Assembly (NCBI GenBank): GCA_032719365.1
Contig: CM064867.1
Span: 64,602,136-64,666,135, forward strand
DNA from: Prinsepia uniflora
Lineage: Eukaryota > Streptophyta > Magnoliopsida > Rosales > Rosaceae
Direction of reading: 5' to 3'
Length of the DNA stretch: 64,000 bases
Within the stretch, counting starts at the first letter, position 1; the number at the start of each line of letters is the position of its first letter. The position numbers were made by a program, and so were the translations under genes. Of this stretch, positions 1-9,725 are shown in pieces. A model generated the notes under the pieces. It saw only the letters and a program-made list of their open reading frames with translations, did no database searches and was not told the origin of the DNA.

Positions 1-386
1 ATTGATGGGGATTTTTTAAATATGATTTTTGGTGATTTTTAAAGAAATTGTTTTAATGGTACGTTCTACGAGATTTCCTTTCACATATGTTACTGGGTTT
101 TTCTTTTCCTTAATTTCACTTGGACGTCGAGCTTGGCTCTAAATCCCGAGTGGTGTAGTGTGCCTACCGGTAGTGCAGTGGTTGTGATGATTGATATTGT
201 GTTGTGCATTGATGATGAGTTAACTATATGTGATTTTTGTAGTGATGTTGGATATGGATTTGATTATGTGTGATTACTGTGCTGGCTTGTGTTGATAGTT
301 GTGGTGATTTGTGCAATGATGACATCAGTTTACTGATGCTTTTGATGGTTTAATGTTGCTATTGGTTGTTATGCATATTTACACGT
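1..386 (+). mobile_element. Chromovirus-like LTR fragment (element A, left LTR, part 1)
   Basis: This non-coding sequence resembles the middle of the other long LTRs in the window, with 'gtagtgcag' and 'gagcttggctc' type motifs and repeated direction-biased T/G-rich sequence. It is cut at 386 by the Tat element B and resumes at 12794, as shown by the CACGT target duplication at 382-386 and 12789-12793. The 5' part of this LTR lies outside the window. Assignment to the chromovirus superfamily is by similarity to LTRs C, E and K and by the initiator tRNA-Met type primer site that follows the resumed part. Confidence 0.7.
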
Positions 387-865
387 TGTTGAAGCCTTGC
401 GTGTTCCAACTGTTGATTACTCATCGCCTAATCACCAAATGACGCGTGTCCCTCCTCGTGACCTATCAACTCAAGTGAATTGCAGGTTTCCGTTAGTACG
501 GGCACCGGTGTGGTGCCGGCCTAAGGCTCTTCGATGGTCAAGTCAGTTACTTTGTTCGTAAAGGAAATAGTAAATGGTAATTTTGGTAGAGTAATAGTGA
601 ATAGTCGATATTAGTTACCTTTATTGGGAAATGTGTACCCCTTACGTATGGGTAGGTAGGAAGTTCAATTCCCATAGTTTCGATGTGGGAAAAATGCTCC
701 TCGATTTGCGTGCCGACACATATTACGTAGATCGAGGGTGGATAGACTTCCATGTGGCATCCCACATTAGGCCCGGTGTTGGGGCTGTGTAAGTATAGTA
801 GCCTTGAACGAAGTCTGGGCTTTAAGTATACAACCCAGTGGGTCTGGTCAGATATGGTGTCAACA
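387..865 (-). repeat. 3' LTR of element B
   Basis: It begins TGTTGAAGCC and ends GTGTCAACA, matching the copy at 12303-12788 along its whole length (for example 'accaaatgacgcgtgt' and 'agggtggatagacttcca' occur in both). It has scattered substitutions and small indels, so the insertion is not recent. No clear polypurine tract is visible at its inner edge near 866. Confidence 0.9.
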
Positions 866-1512
866 GAAGTCCACCAAGTCCTTGATTGAGGTGGAATTCC
901 TCAGTCGGGGGCTTGTCTCATTCTCCCAGACCCTAGTGGGAAGTATACCGGTAGTCCCCCAAGTCCCCTGGCGGGAGGGTCCGCCGAGGCACACTCGGTC
1001 ACGGTAAAGAAGTGCAAAGTGGTCGGTCTTTAGGGAAGGCAACTCGGCTACCAACATTACGGTTGGTCAAGTATTGCATAGTCGGTCGGTGGTGGTGCCA
1101 TGGTCAGTGATGAGGGCCAATCAACTGGCTTCGTAGTTTCTGACACCGAGCGGTGTATGTGGGTTGGTATCGAGGCCCAATGAATGCAGGGGAGTGGAGG
1201 TCACCGAGCGGTGTATGTGGGTCGGTGCGAGGTCCAACGCCTGCGCGCGGGGGGGGAGGGGGGGGGGGGGGGGGAGGGGGAGGGATGGGGGGTTGTGGAC
1301 ACCGAGCAGTGTATATGAGTCGGTGTCGAGGTCCAACGCCTGCGAGGGAGAGTTTTGGGCACCGAACCGTGTATGTGGGTCGGTGGTGAGGTGAGGAAGG
1401 ACGGTTGGGCTTCCTCGGATAGATGGTTGACACATGTTCGGTAAGGTTGATTGGTCACAACACGTGTCGGCCACTGAGAGGGGTGACGCCTCGTAGTCTG
1501 TGCACCAATTTC
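866..1512 (+). promoter_or_regulatory. Upstream region of the antisense gene, with tandem CACCG-AG-CGGTG repeats and a G-run
   Basis: This is non-coding. Four diverged repeats starting near 1144, 1202, 1299 and 1358 each carry the small inverted repeat CACCGAGCGGTG (or a one-base variant) followed by 'gtatgtgggt' and 'gtcgaggtcc'. Between the second and third lies an almost pure G tract (about 1249-1275). It lies just inside the 3' LTR and immediately upstream of a TATA box. I infer it is the promoter region of the plus-strand gene that follows. Confidence 0.5.
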
Positions 1513-1520
1513 TATAAATA
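1513..1520 (+). promoter_or_regulatory. Putative TATA box of the antisense gene
   Basis: TATAAATA on the plus strand lies about 300 bases upstream of the ATG at 1816. The interval contains an intron-like segment: donor GTAAGC near 1670, then a T-rich tract ending in TTTGTAG at 1815, directly before the ATG. Position and context fit a pol II promoter plus a 5' UTR intron. Function is inferred. Confidence 0.55.
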
Positions 1521-1815
1521 TGAGGGGCTTTCACCGATGTGCTCACTTTGTGTTTTTGAGAATATTGGGAAAACTCTGTCGAACTAGAAAGGCGATTTCT
1601 GACTAGCTCTCGACGGTTGTGCTTACGGTGGTTGCGATTTCCGACCAACAATCCTCTGTGAAAAAACACGGTAAGCATTCTTTACGTCCAGTTTTTCGAT
1701 TAAAGTAGGAGTTTGTGAAGAACTGGACATGAACTTGGTGAAGTTTGTGGTAAGATCGTCGTAGGTCCAAGTCGGTCTTCTAAGTTCTGTTTGTTTCTCT
1801 TTTTTTTTTTTGTAG

Positions 1816-4368
1816 ATGTCTGTTGATAGTGACTCGGTATCCGACGGTAAGTGCTACGACTCACAGTGCAGTGAGTCGTCAGGTAGTAGTGTGCAGGTTC
1901 TCATTCCCATCCCCGGGAGTGAGGATGAGGCCCACTCAGCCGATGCAAAAAATATGGCACAGTCAGTGCATAGTACGGCCGAGTCGTCCGGTAGGACAAC
2001 GGAGACTTGTGCAGAGGTTGGGCCGACTGGTAGGTCGGACGGTGGCAACCTCTTGGTGGACGTCGAGATAATAGTTAAGGTGGACGTTCACCGAGCGTTG
2101 AAGCTGACCCACGGCCGAGATAAGGGCACAGTGCGGCTGAACAAAGGGAGACCGACAGGTGACGAGTCGGTCCCGGATCCCATTCCGATTGAACGTGCTG
2201 CCTTCACTATTGATGAAATGGTCAACAAGGAGACCGAGAAGGGCTTGATGAAGATGAGGATCGAGTTTGGCGTACCTGACTCGGTGACGACGAGGCTGCC
2301 TACAAGAGAGGAAAGATCGAGTAATCCCCCAGCCGGTATGGCGTTGTTCTATACCAAGTTGATGCACCATGGGGTAAGGCTTCCTCTAAATCCTTGGTTA
2401 CGGTGGATATAAAGAGGATGGGGGTGGCACTCGGTCAGCTCAATCCCAACGTTTGGATTGTGCTGTGCTCCCTCTACACAGCCTTCCTATGGGCCGAGTA
2501 GCCGGAGCTGACCTACGCCCAACTCATGTACTTGTATGAGTTTGGGTTTCAACAACAGAGTACCGGATGGGTCTTCGTCCGTCATCGCAAGAAGAGCAAA
2601 TGGGGGGAGTTCATCCTGGACATATCGACCTCCCAGAAGTCGTACAAGACTAAGTTCTGCCTGGTCGGCGGTAACTGGGAAGGGGACACCGACGGACCTC
2701 CGATACCGTCCAAGTTTCTGACCCAAGGTGGATAGTTGTAGCATAGGCCGACCATTTGTTGTAATTGTTTAGATTGTATATGCTTAAGTATGGCTATGTT
2801 GGCTGACCCGTTCTCGGTGTACAGGTTTGTTCCCCGAAGAAGAAATCTCACCGGAAGAGAAGTCAATCGTTCATGGACTGAGAGATATTCTGGACGACCT
2901 GAATCGAAACCGACGCATCCTTCGGTTGCCCGAATTCCAATACAAAGTCGGCCTTATCGATACGGACGAGGGTAAGTGGTTTGTATTTTTTTTAAAATAT
3001 ATGCTAACCAGTTGCTCGGTGTTGCAGTTTCGTTTCATCTCGGTAGCTAGATTTTGAAAGACTGTGAACAGCTGAGGATGAAGGCCGACAAAAGCTCCCC
3101 GGGAATCCGCCTCACTGTTAAAGGTTGTAGTGCGCCTGGAGCTCCTCCTCAAAAGGAAGAAGGAACGAGCCGACAAAGGACAACATGAGCGGTCCGACCG
3201 TGTATAGTAGGGCTAGTCCTCAAAATCGAGACCACCAAGTCCTCTAGCTCGGTCTCCGAAAAGAAAACAGAGCGTCAATGAGGGAGACCGAGTGCTTTCC
3301 CCTGACCCCAGGTGGACGAAGGTGAGTAAAGAGGGCAAGACGATCCTGTCGGCTCAGGAGGCAATCGGGGGCAAGCGGACCATGCCGGCCCTAGATTTCA
3401 ACCCTCCACCTTCCCCCCCCCCCCCCTCGGTTGGATGCGAGGATCCTGGAGATGCTGCAGAGGAGGGGGGGGATGTGAACCTTGGTGTGTTCACCGAGGG
3501 AGACGCCATCGGCGAGGGGTCCAGTACTGAGGCCACCCTCTGTTGTCCGAGGTAGATGGTGCCGTTGCTCAACAGAGTCTGTCAGGGGACCTCCACTCCC
3601 TTGGACGAGCTAGCCGAGGTTCAGTGCTGGTCGGCCGACCAGAAGATGGAGAAAGCCCTGCTGCTGCTGAGCAATGTAAGTGGTTTTTTAATTTTGCAAG
3701 TGTTGTATATAGGCTGAGTTGAGTGTGTACTAATTTGTCATGTGCAGGCCCTCGATGAAGTCTACCTCTAGTTTGGGAATACCCAGAGGAGGGTGTCGGC
3801 TGCTCGGCGGGAAAATGACTGGCTGAGGAAGAAGCAGGAGGAGCTCACTCCTAAGCTTCAAGAGGCCGAGAGGGCTATGAAGGAAGCGGCCGACCTCACT
3901 CGTAAGTTGGAAGCCGAGAGGTGGAAGACTCAGGAGGCCCTAGCCTCTAAAGATCAGGTGAAGGCCGACCTGGAGGCCAAGGAAAAGGACCGACTACGGC
4001 ACTGGAAGGAGCTTTGTCGGGTGACGTCGGCTAGGGAGGCCGACCTGGAAGAGGCGAGGAAGGTTGCTGTGGCCGAGTTCAAAGCTTCCGAGGAGCTCGA
4101 CATGCTTAAGAACGAGTACGCCACCGACTGCGAGTAGGAGTTCTTCCGCAACCTCTTACTGCACAACCCAGGTTTGACCGTGAAGACCCCCTGGCTCCGC
4201 CAGGATATCACCGCCGACATGTTTGAGGACGGGTCGGGGGAGGAGGAAGAGGAGGTTGCCCAGCTGAGTTCCCAACCGGAAGCCGACCTGATAATTTCTC
4301 CCAAAGAGCTAAAGCCACAGGTCGAGGTTGTACAGACCGAGGAGCAGCAGATGGAGGAGCTAGTGTAG
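1816..4368 (+). pseudogene. Antisense extra gene of the Tat element, spliced and decayed
   Basis: A plus-strand reading frame runs opposite to the retroelement's own genes. It starts at the ATG at 1816, right after an acceptor-like TTTGTAG. An acidic serine-rich N-terminus is followed by a block with 'ALFYTKLMHHGVRLPLNPW', which resembles the 'putative gypsy type transposon' domain found in extra ORFs of Tat/Grande-type elements. Near 3793-4137 there is a long charged coiled coil, then an acidic C-terminus ending at 4366-4368. Intron-like gaps with GT/AG ends restore or keep the frame: 2728-2824, 2972-3027 and 3676-3747 (with a CTAAT branch-like site). A frameshift near 2411 and TAG stops at 2497, 3051, 3553, 3769 and 4135 show it is broken. 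The product's role is not established; nucleic-acid binding or a replication accessory role are only guesses. Confidence 0.6.
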
Positions 4369-4549
4369 GACAGGCCTATGTGCCTTGTAAAAAAAAATTA
4401 TTTTTTTTTTCAATAGTAGTTGGGACGATCGAGAGGTTGTAATTTTGTAATTCTCTTGCAGACCGAGCATAATAGGCCTGCACATTGAATGAAATCTAGC
4501 TTTCCCGGAACAAAATTGTAGACTGAGTATCCCTTCGATTTGCGTGTTT
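4369..4549 (+). other. 3' flank of the antisense gene with poly(A)-signal-like sequence
   Basis: After the last stop come an A-run and a T-run (about 4387-4410), then 'attgaatgaaatc' near 4484, which resembles a plant near-upstream poly(A) element. This would give the plus-strand unit its own 3' end before the tandem array. Inference only. Confidence 0.3.
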
Positions 4550-5840
4550 TTCTAAGTGTGGGTGTACACCGACTCCAATGTTTGAGTCTAAATGTTGGTG
4601 CAAGCCGAGTATGTCACGACACGGCCCATCTAACACAATATTGTCCGCTTTGGCCCCAGCCCTCACGGTTTTATTTTCGGGAGCTCACGCCTACTAATCC
4701 CGGCTCTCGGGACGGGTTGTTACAGAGTAGGGCTGTACACTGACTTGAAAGTTTGAGTCAAAATATCAAGTGTTAGGGTGTAGTCTGAGTAAGACCGAAC
4801 CCCGACTCGTTTGTTTGAGTCAAAGTGTCGGTGTAAGCCGAGTAAGGCTATACACCGACTCGTATGTGTGAGTCAAAAATACCAAGTGTTAGGGTGTAGG
4901 CCGAGTAAGACCAAACCCCGACTCGTTTGTTTGAGCCTAAATGTTGGTGCAAGCCGAGTAACGCTGTACACCGACTCAGTTGTGTGAGTCAAAATTGCAA
5001 GTGTTGGGGTGTAGGCCGAGTAAGACCGAACCCCGACTCGTTTGTTTAAGTCTAATTGTTGGTTCAAGTCGAGTAAAGCTGTACACCGACTCGGAAGTTT
5101 GAGTAAAAAAAATGCCATGTGTTGGGGTGTAGGCCGAGTAAGACCGAACCCCGACTCGTTTGTTTGGGTCTAAATGTTGGTGCAAGCCGACTAAGGCTGT
5201 ACACCGACTCGGATGTGTGAGTCAAAATAGCGAGTGTTGGGGTGTAGGCCGAGAAAGACGGAACCCCGACTCGTTTGTTTGAGTCTAAATGTTGGTGCAA
5301 GCCGAGTAAGGCTATACACCGACTCGTATGTGTGAGTCAAAAATACCAAGTGTTAGGGTGTAGGCCGAGTAAGACCAAACCCCGACTCGTTTGTTTGAGC
5401 CTAAATGTTGGTGCAAGCCGAGTAAGGCTGTACACCGACTCAGTTGTGTGAGTCAAAATTGCAAGTGTTGGGGTGTAGGCCGAGTAAGACCGAAGCCCGA
5501 CTCATTTGTTTAAGTCTAATTGTTGGTGCAAGCCGAGTAAAGCTGTACACCGACTCGAAAGTTTGAGTCAAAAAAATGCCAAGTGTTGGGGTGTAGGCCG
5601 AGTAAGACCGAACTCCGACTCGTTTGTTTGGGTCTAAATGTTGGTGCAAGCCGAGTAAGGCTGTACACCGACTCGGATGTGTGAGTCAAAATAGCGAGTG
5701 TTGGGGTGTAGGCCGAGAAAGACGGAACCCCGACTCGTTTGTTTGAGTCTAAATGTTGGTGCAAGCCGAGTAAGGCTGTACACCGACTCGGAAGTTTGAG
5801 TAAAAAATGCCAAGTGTTGGGGTGTAGGCCAAGTTTGAGC
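4550..5840 (+). repeat. 117-bp tandem repeat array in element B
   Basis: About ten to eleven head-to-tail copies of a roughly 117-bp unit. Landmarks recur regularly: 'gtgttggggtgtaggccgag' near 4995, 5112, 5231, 5461, 5579, 5696 and 5811, each followed by 'ccccgactcgtttgtttgag' and 'gttggtgcaagccgagtaag'. Blocks of four units repeat as a higher-order unit of about 464 bp: the 'cgtatgtgtgagtc' variant is at 4861 and again at 5325. Subterminal satellite-like arrays between pol and the 3' LTR are known in Tat/Ogre elements. The short open frames across the array are by-products of the repeat. Confidence 0.9.
4612..4724 (-). mobile_element. Internally deleted Cassandra solo LTR
   Basis: A 113-bp insert begins TGTCACGACACGGCCC and ends GTTGTTACA, flanked by a perfect GAGTA duplication (4607-4611 and 4725-4729). 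'catctaacacaatattgtcc' and 'ccagccctcac' match the minus-strand Cassandra LTR at 27906-28189. The 5S-like core and most of the LTR are missing, leaving just the two ends. It sits inside one unit of the tandem array. Confidence 0.75.
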
Positions 5841-5949
5841 CCATGTTAGCTTTAGGTTACAATGCTGGGTAAATGGAAGAGTTCATAAATAACGAGCGCT
5901 ATAATCGGCAAATTACAGCAAGTTATAAGATGAAGAAAAAATACAATGT

Positions 5950-7100
5950 TTAAATGAAGTATTTCTTCAGGTGGTCGGCATTCCATGGGTGGCCTAGTTT
6001 TCGCCCACTTGAGTCTTCCAATTCATAGGTGTCGGGCCGGCAGATTCTTGTAACCCGGTAGGGGCCTTCCCAATTTGGGCTGAGAGTTCCGGCTGACCTT
6101 CCGAAGGACCCAGTCTCCTTCATGAAAACCCCGGAGTTTGACTCCGACATTATGGTAATTGCAAAACCGCTGCTTGCAGGCAATGTTTCTGAGGTTAGCC
6201 TGCTCCCTGTGTTCTTCAATGAGGTCTAGACTGAGTGCGAGCTGATGGTTATTTTGTTCAGGTTCATAGGTTGATACTCGGTAAGAAGTTTCGTTCAGTT
6301 CGGCAGGGATGACCGCTTCCGTTTCGAAGGTCAGTGAGAAGGGGGTTTCATTTGTCGATGTGCGGTAGGAAGTCCGAGTGCGTTGGGGAGGATTTCAGAC
6401 CACTTGCCCTTGGCCTCATTTAGCTGCGTTTTCAGTGTGTGCTTGATGATTTTTTTGATGGCTTCTACCTGTCCATTGGTTTGAGGGTGAGTCGGTGAAG
6501 CGAAGCAGAAACGGATATTGTGTCTGTAACAAAAGGTACGAAAGCGTGCGTTGTCGAATTGCTTTCCCTTGTCCGTGACAATTGTGTACGGGAGACTGAA
6601 ACAACAAATAATGTTCTGGAAGATGAACGTTTCAATCTGGGTCGTGGTGATGGAAGGCAAAGCCATTGCCTCTACCCACTTTGTGAAGTAGTCCACTGCT
6701 ACCACTGCATACTCTGTCTTGCCCTTCCCTGCTGACATTTTCCAGATTAAGTCAAGTACCCACTATGAGAAGGGCCAGGGACTGATCATGGGTGTGAGGT
6801 TTTCAGGAGGTAAATGGAGGAGAGGGGAGAACCGTTGACATTTATCACACCGTTTGGTCAGCTATGCTGCATCCCCATGCATGGCTGGCCAATAGAAATC
6901 CTGTCGGAAAGCTTTATGGGCCAACGATCGTGGTCCAGAGTGATTTCCACAAATACCGGCATATATTTGTTCTAAAATGGCTTTGCCTGTCTCCGAGATG
7001 ACACATTTTAGGAGGGGCAGAGTAAAGCCCTGCTTGTAGAGTTGGCCATTGATGAGTATATACTGTGTTGCCTGCCGCTGGATCTTTTTTGCCTCGATCT
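5950..7100 (-). pseudogene. Integrase region of element B pol
   Basis: It encodes the integration enzyme. The N-terminal zinc-binding part, with 'NHSGPRSLAHKA' and 'FYWPAMHGDAA', ends at a stop near 6862, and 'CDKCQRFSP' follows in the continuing frame. The catalytic core has 'DYFTKWVEAMALP', 'VTDKGKQFDN' and 'HPQTNGQVEAIKK', matching the D-D-E core of Ty3/gypsy integrases. The C-terminal part, with 'LSPNWEGPYRVTRI' and 'HLKKYFI' at the stop (5950), is in a different frame from the core. Stops near 6862 and 6739 and a frameshift between 6331 and 6219 make it non-functional. Confidence 0.85.
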
Positions 7101-7159
7101 TGTCGGAAGGGAGAGTTCCTTTTGTGTGGAATCCCTGTAGCGGGGTCATCCACGTGCAG

Positions 7160-7730
7160 TCAGTGTCTATTGCACAAACCGCCGAGCATTGGGTGCTAGG
7201 TTGACTAAGAATTTCGACCAGGACTGTGCGGCTCTGTTTCTCATCGAGGGGGGAGGCAAGTCGAGCAAGAGCATCGACGTGACTATTTTCGGAGCGTGGA
7301 ATCCAGGTGATAGCATAACTGTGGAAACCACATAGAAGAGACTTTGTCAATGCTCTGTATGCCGCCATGGAAGAGTCTTTGTTCTCATATTCGTTGTTAA
7401 TCTGGTTGACGATAAGCTGTGAATCACTATATATTCTGATCTGCTTTGTCTCCATGGTTTTGGCGAGGCGGAGTCCCGCAAGGAGGGCCTCATACTCTGC
7501 GGCATTGTTGGAGGCCTTGAATTGAAAACGAAGGGCGTCTTCCATTAGGACCTTGTTCGGTGTGGTGAGGACAAGTCCAACTCCGGACCCATTATGGCAG
7601 GCCGACACGTCGATCTGGGGGCTTTCTTCATCGAAAATATGTGTTATGGATGGAGGAGCGGATGGTGCGACCTCATGTGCGGCCACCATTGGAACATAGG
7701 AGAATTCAGAAATAAAGTCTGTCACGGCCT
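7160..7730 (-). pseudogene. Second, archaeal-type RNase H of element B
   Basis: The frame from about 7725 downwards carries 'GSGVGLVLTTPNK', 'KASNNAAEYEALLAGLRLAK', 'IRIYSDSQLIVNQI' and 'SHVDALARLAS'. This is the pattern of the archaeal-like RNase H (aRNH) that Tat-clade elements carry in addition to the normal gypsy RNase H. The acidic residues of AEYEAL and YSDSQL are visible. It lies between the ordinary RNase H remnant and integrase in one long frame (6862-7725), which makes it one of the better preserved parts. Confidence 0.8.
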
Positions 7731-8198
7731 GCTCTTTCTCGGCGGTGCGGGGAGTGAAGGCGATGTCAAATTTGCTGAGTTCGATTGCCCACTTGAGTAA
7801 TTACCCCGATGTTTCAAGCTTCTGGAGTACTTTCCGGAGTGGCCTGTCGGTCATGACAATGATGGAATGAGCCTGGAAGCATGGTCTAAGCTTTCTGGAG
7901 GGCAGGATGAGGGCGAAGGAGAGCTCTCTAAGTCAGAGTACCTTGTCTCGGTGTCCTGTAAGGCCTTGCTGACGTAGTACATCGGGTGCTCAGCGCCATC
8001 CTCACGCTTAATAAGTACTGAGCTGGTGGCAGAAGCGGAGACAGATAGGTACATGTAAAGGGTTTCTCCGGTGTCTGGCCTTGCCAACAATGGTGCTCTG
8101 ACCATGTACTCCTTGAGTTCAGTGAAAGCTTTAGTGCACTCCGCCGTCCAAGTGATGTGTTTGGATTTGCTTTTTAGGGCCTTGAAGAAAGGCATGCA
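7726..8198 (-). pseudogene. Ty3/gypsy RNase H of element B
   Basis: Directly after RT the frame reads 'CTKAFTELKEYMVRAPLL', then 'YLSVSASATSSVLI', 'HPMYYVSKALQDTETRYSDLE'. This is the usual gypsy RNase H opening, with the catalytic first acidic residue position occupied by 'YLSVS' (commonly YLAVS in Tat elements). A frameshift after 'RYSDLE' scrambles the rest, which resumes as 'LLKWAIELSKFDIAF' in another frame towards 7740. It is separated from RT by a stop at 8196-8198. Confidence 0.75.
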
Positions 8199-9110
8199 CT
8201 AGTCGGTGGCTTTGGAGATGAAGCGTGTAAGGGCTGCGACTCGGCCGGTTAGGCTTTGTATTTCCTTCTGGGTTCGTGGGGGCTCCATATCGATCAGGGC
8301 CTTGATTTTTTCCGGGTTAGCCTCGATACCTCTCTGACTAATCATGAAGCCTAGGAACTTCCTAGAGCCGACTCCGAAGACGCATTTGGTAGAGTTCAAC
8401 CTCATCCGATAGCGTTTAAGGACGTCGAACATTCGCAAGAGATTGGGGATGTGCAGGTCAGTCGATTTACTCTTAACGAGCATGTCATCAACGTAGACCT
8501 CCATTTTTTTCCCTATCTGGTCGGTGAACATGAAGTTTACAAGGCGCTGGTAAGTGGCCCCTGCATTCTTGAGTCCGAAAGGCATGACATTGTAGCAGTA
8601 AAAGCCCTGGTCTTTTCAGAAGGTTGTGTGTATCTGATCTATCAGATGCATAAAAATTTGGTTGTAGCCCGAGTAAGCATCCATGAAGCTCAGGAGCTCA
8701 TGTCCTGCTGTGGCATCTACCAGTTGGTCTATCTTTGGTAGAGGAAAATTGTCCTTAGGGCAGGCCTTGTTTAAGTCGATAAAATCGATGCACATTCGCT
8801 ATGCCCCAGAGGGTTTCTTGACGAGGACAACGTTGGCTACCCAGGCGGCATAAACGGCCTTCCGGACAAAATGAATGGTGCTGAGTTTGATGATTTCTAC
8901 CTTCATAGCCTCAGTCCTTTCTGCGTCGTAGAGGCGACGTTTCTGTTCGATAGGCTTGTAGGCGGGATCGATATTGAGTCGGTGGCAGATAACATCGGTT
9001 GAGATGCCAGGCATGTCGGTGTAGGACCATGCGAAGACTTCAGAGTTGTCCCTTAAAAAACGAATTAGCTGCGAGCGTAGAGCGAGAGAGAGGGTTGTTC
9101 CGATCTTTAC
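8199..9110 (-). pseudogene. Reverse transcriptase of element B
   Basis: It encodes RNA-dependent DNA polymerase. 'FAWSYTDMPGISTDVICHRL' and 'AWVANVVLVKKPSGA' mark the N-terminal region. A stop follows near 8799, then 'CIDFIDLNKACPKDNFPLP' and 'HELLSFMDAYSGYNQI' are readable. 'MPFGLKNAGATYQRLVNFMF' and the catalytic 'VYVDDMLVKS' (8481-8498) are intact. 'SLTGRVAALTRFISKATD' ends the domain at the stop at 8199. Stops near 8799 and 8615 inactivate it. It lies downstream of PR and upstream of RNase H in the order expected for Ty3/gypsy. Confidence 0.88.
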
Positions 9111-9299
9111 CTTTCGGTCCACAAAGTTGTGGGAGAGTACGATCTCTTCGATTTCCTCAATTGGTTGCGGATGTGGTGTCACCGAATGGTCCCGGGGGTC
9201 CTCGATTGGGCCATTTTGTATTCTCTGTGCGTCTTGAGGGTTGACGGGGTCAGCCTCAAACGCGGATTTTGTCAGTGCCATGGTTTCCTTTGGTATCTG

Positions 9300-9725
9300 G
9301 ATCGGGGTGACAGAGTTGCACGCTCTTGCAGCCATTTGGTCACCTCGGACTTGGCCAATCCCCATAGGGGTTGGGAATTCTACCAGAAATAGGTGGGTGG
9401 AAACGACTGCCTTCATTTGGTTGAGTATTCCCCGCCCAAGAATGACGTTGTAAGCCGCGGGACAATCCATCACCAGGAAAGGTGCGAGCACGGTTTCCCT
9501 TCATGGATGTGATCCAAGGGAAAGTGGGAGGGTGACCGTTCCGTGCAGGACGATGGAGTCCCCAATGAAACCATAGAGCAGTGTAGGGGAACGGTCCAGG
9601 CTAGATTCTGTGATACCCAACAGTTTGAATTCTCGCATGAATAGGACATTGACAGAGCTTCCGGTGTCGACCATCACCCGCTATACGTCGAAGTTTTATA
9701 TTTCTACCATAACGACAACTGGATA
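9300..9725 (-). pseudogene. Aspartic protease of element B
   Basis: The active-site motif VDTGSS is encoded on the minus strand at about 9654-9672, followed by 'VNVLFMREFKLLG' and 'LYGFIGDSI'. The C-terminal half, with 'CPAAYNVILGRGILNQMKAV' and 'VRGDQMAARAC', is in the frame beginning near 9491. This is a pepsin-like retroviral protease that would release gag and pol products. In-frame stops near 9695 and 9502 break the frame. Confidence 0.8.

Noticed and set aside
1104..1678. Proline-rich minus-strand proteins
   Set aside because: They arise from the G/C tract and repeats in the antisense gene's promoter; the frames change with the repeat and have no family signature.
4550..5840. CRISPR-like array of regular repeats
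   Set aside because: Units are contiguous 117-bp tandem copies without unique spacers, in a plant retroelement; this is a satellite-type array.
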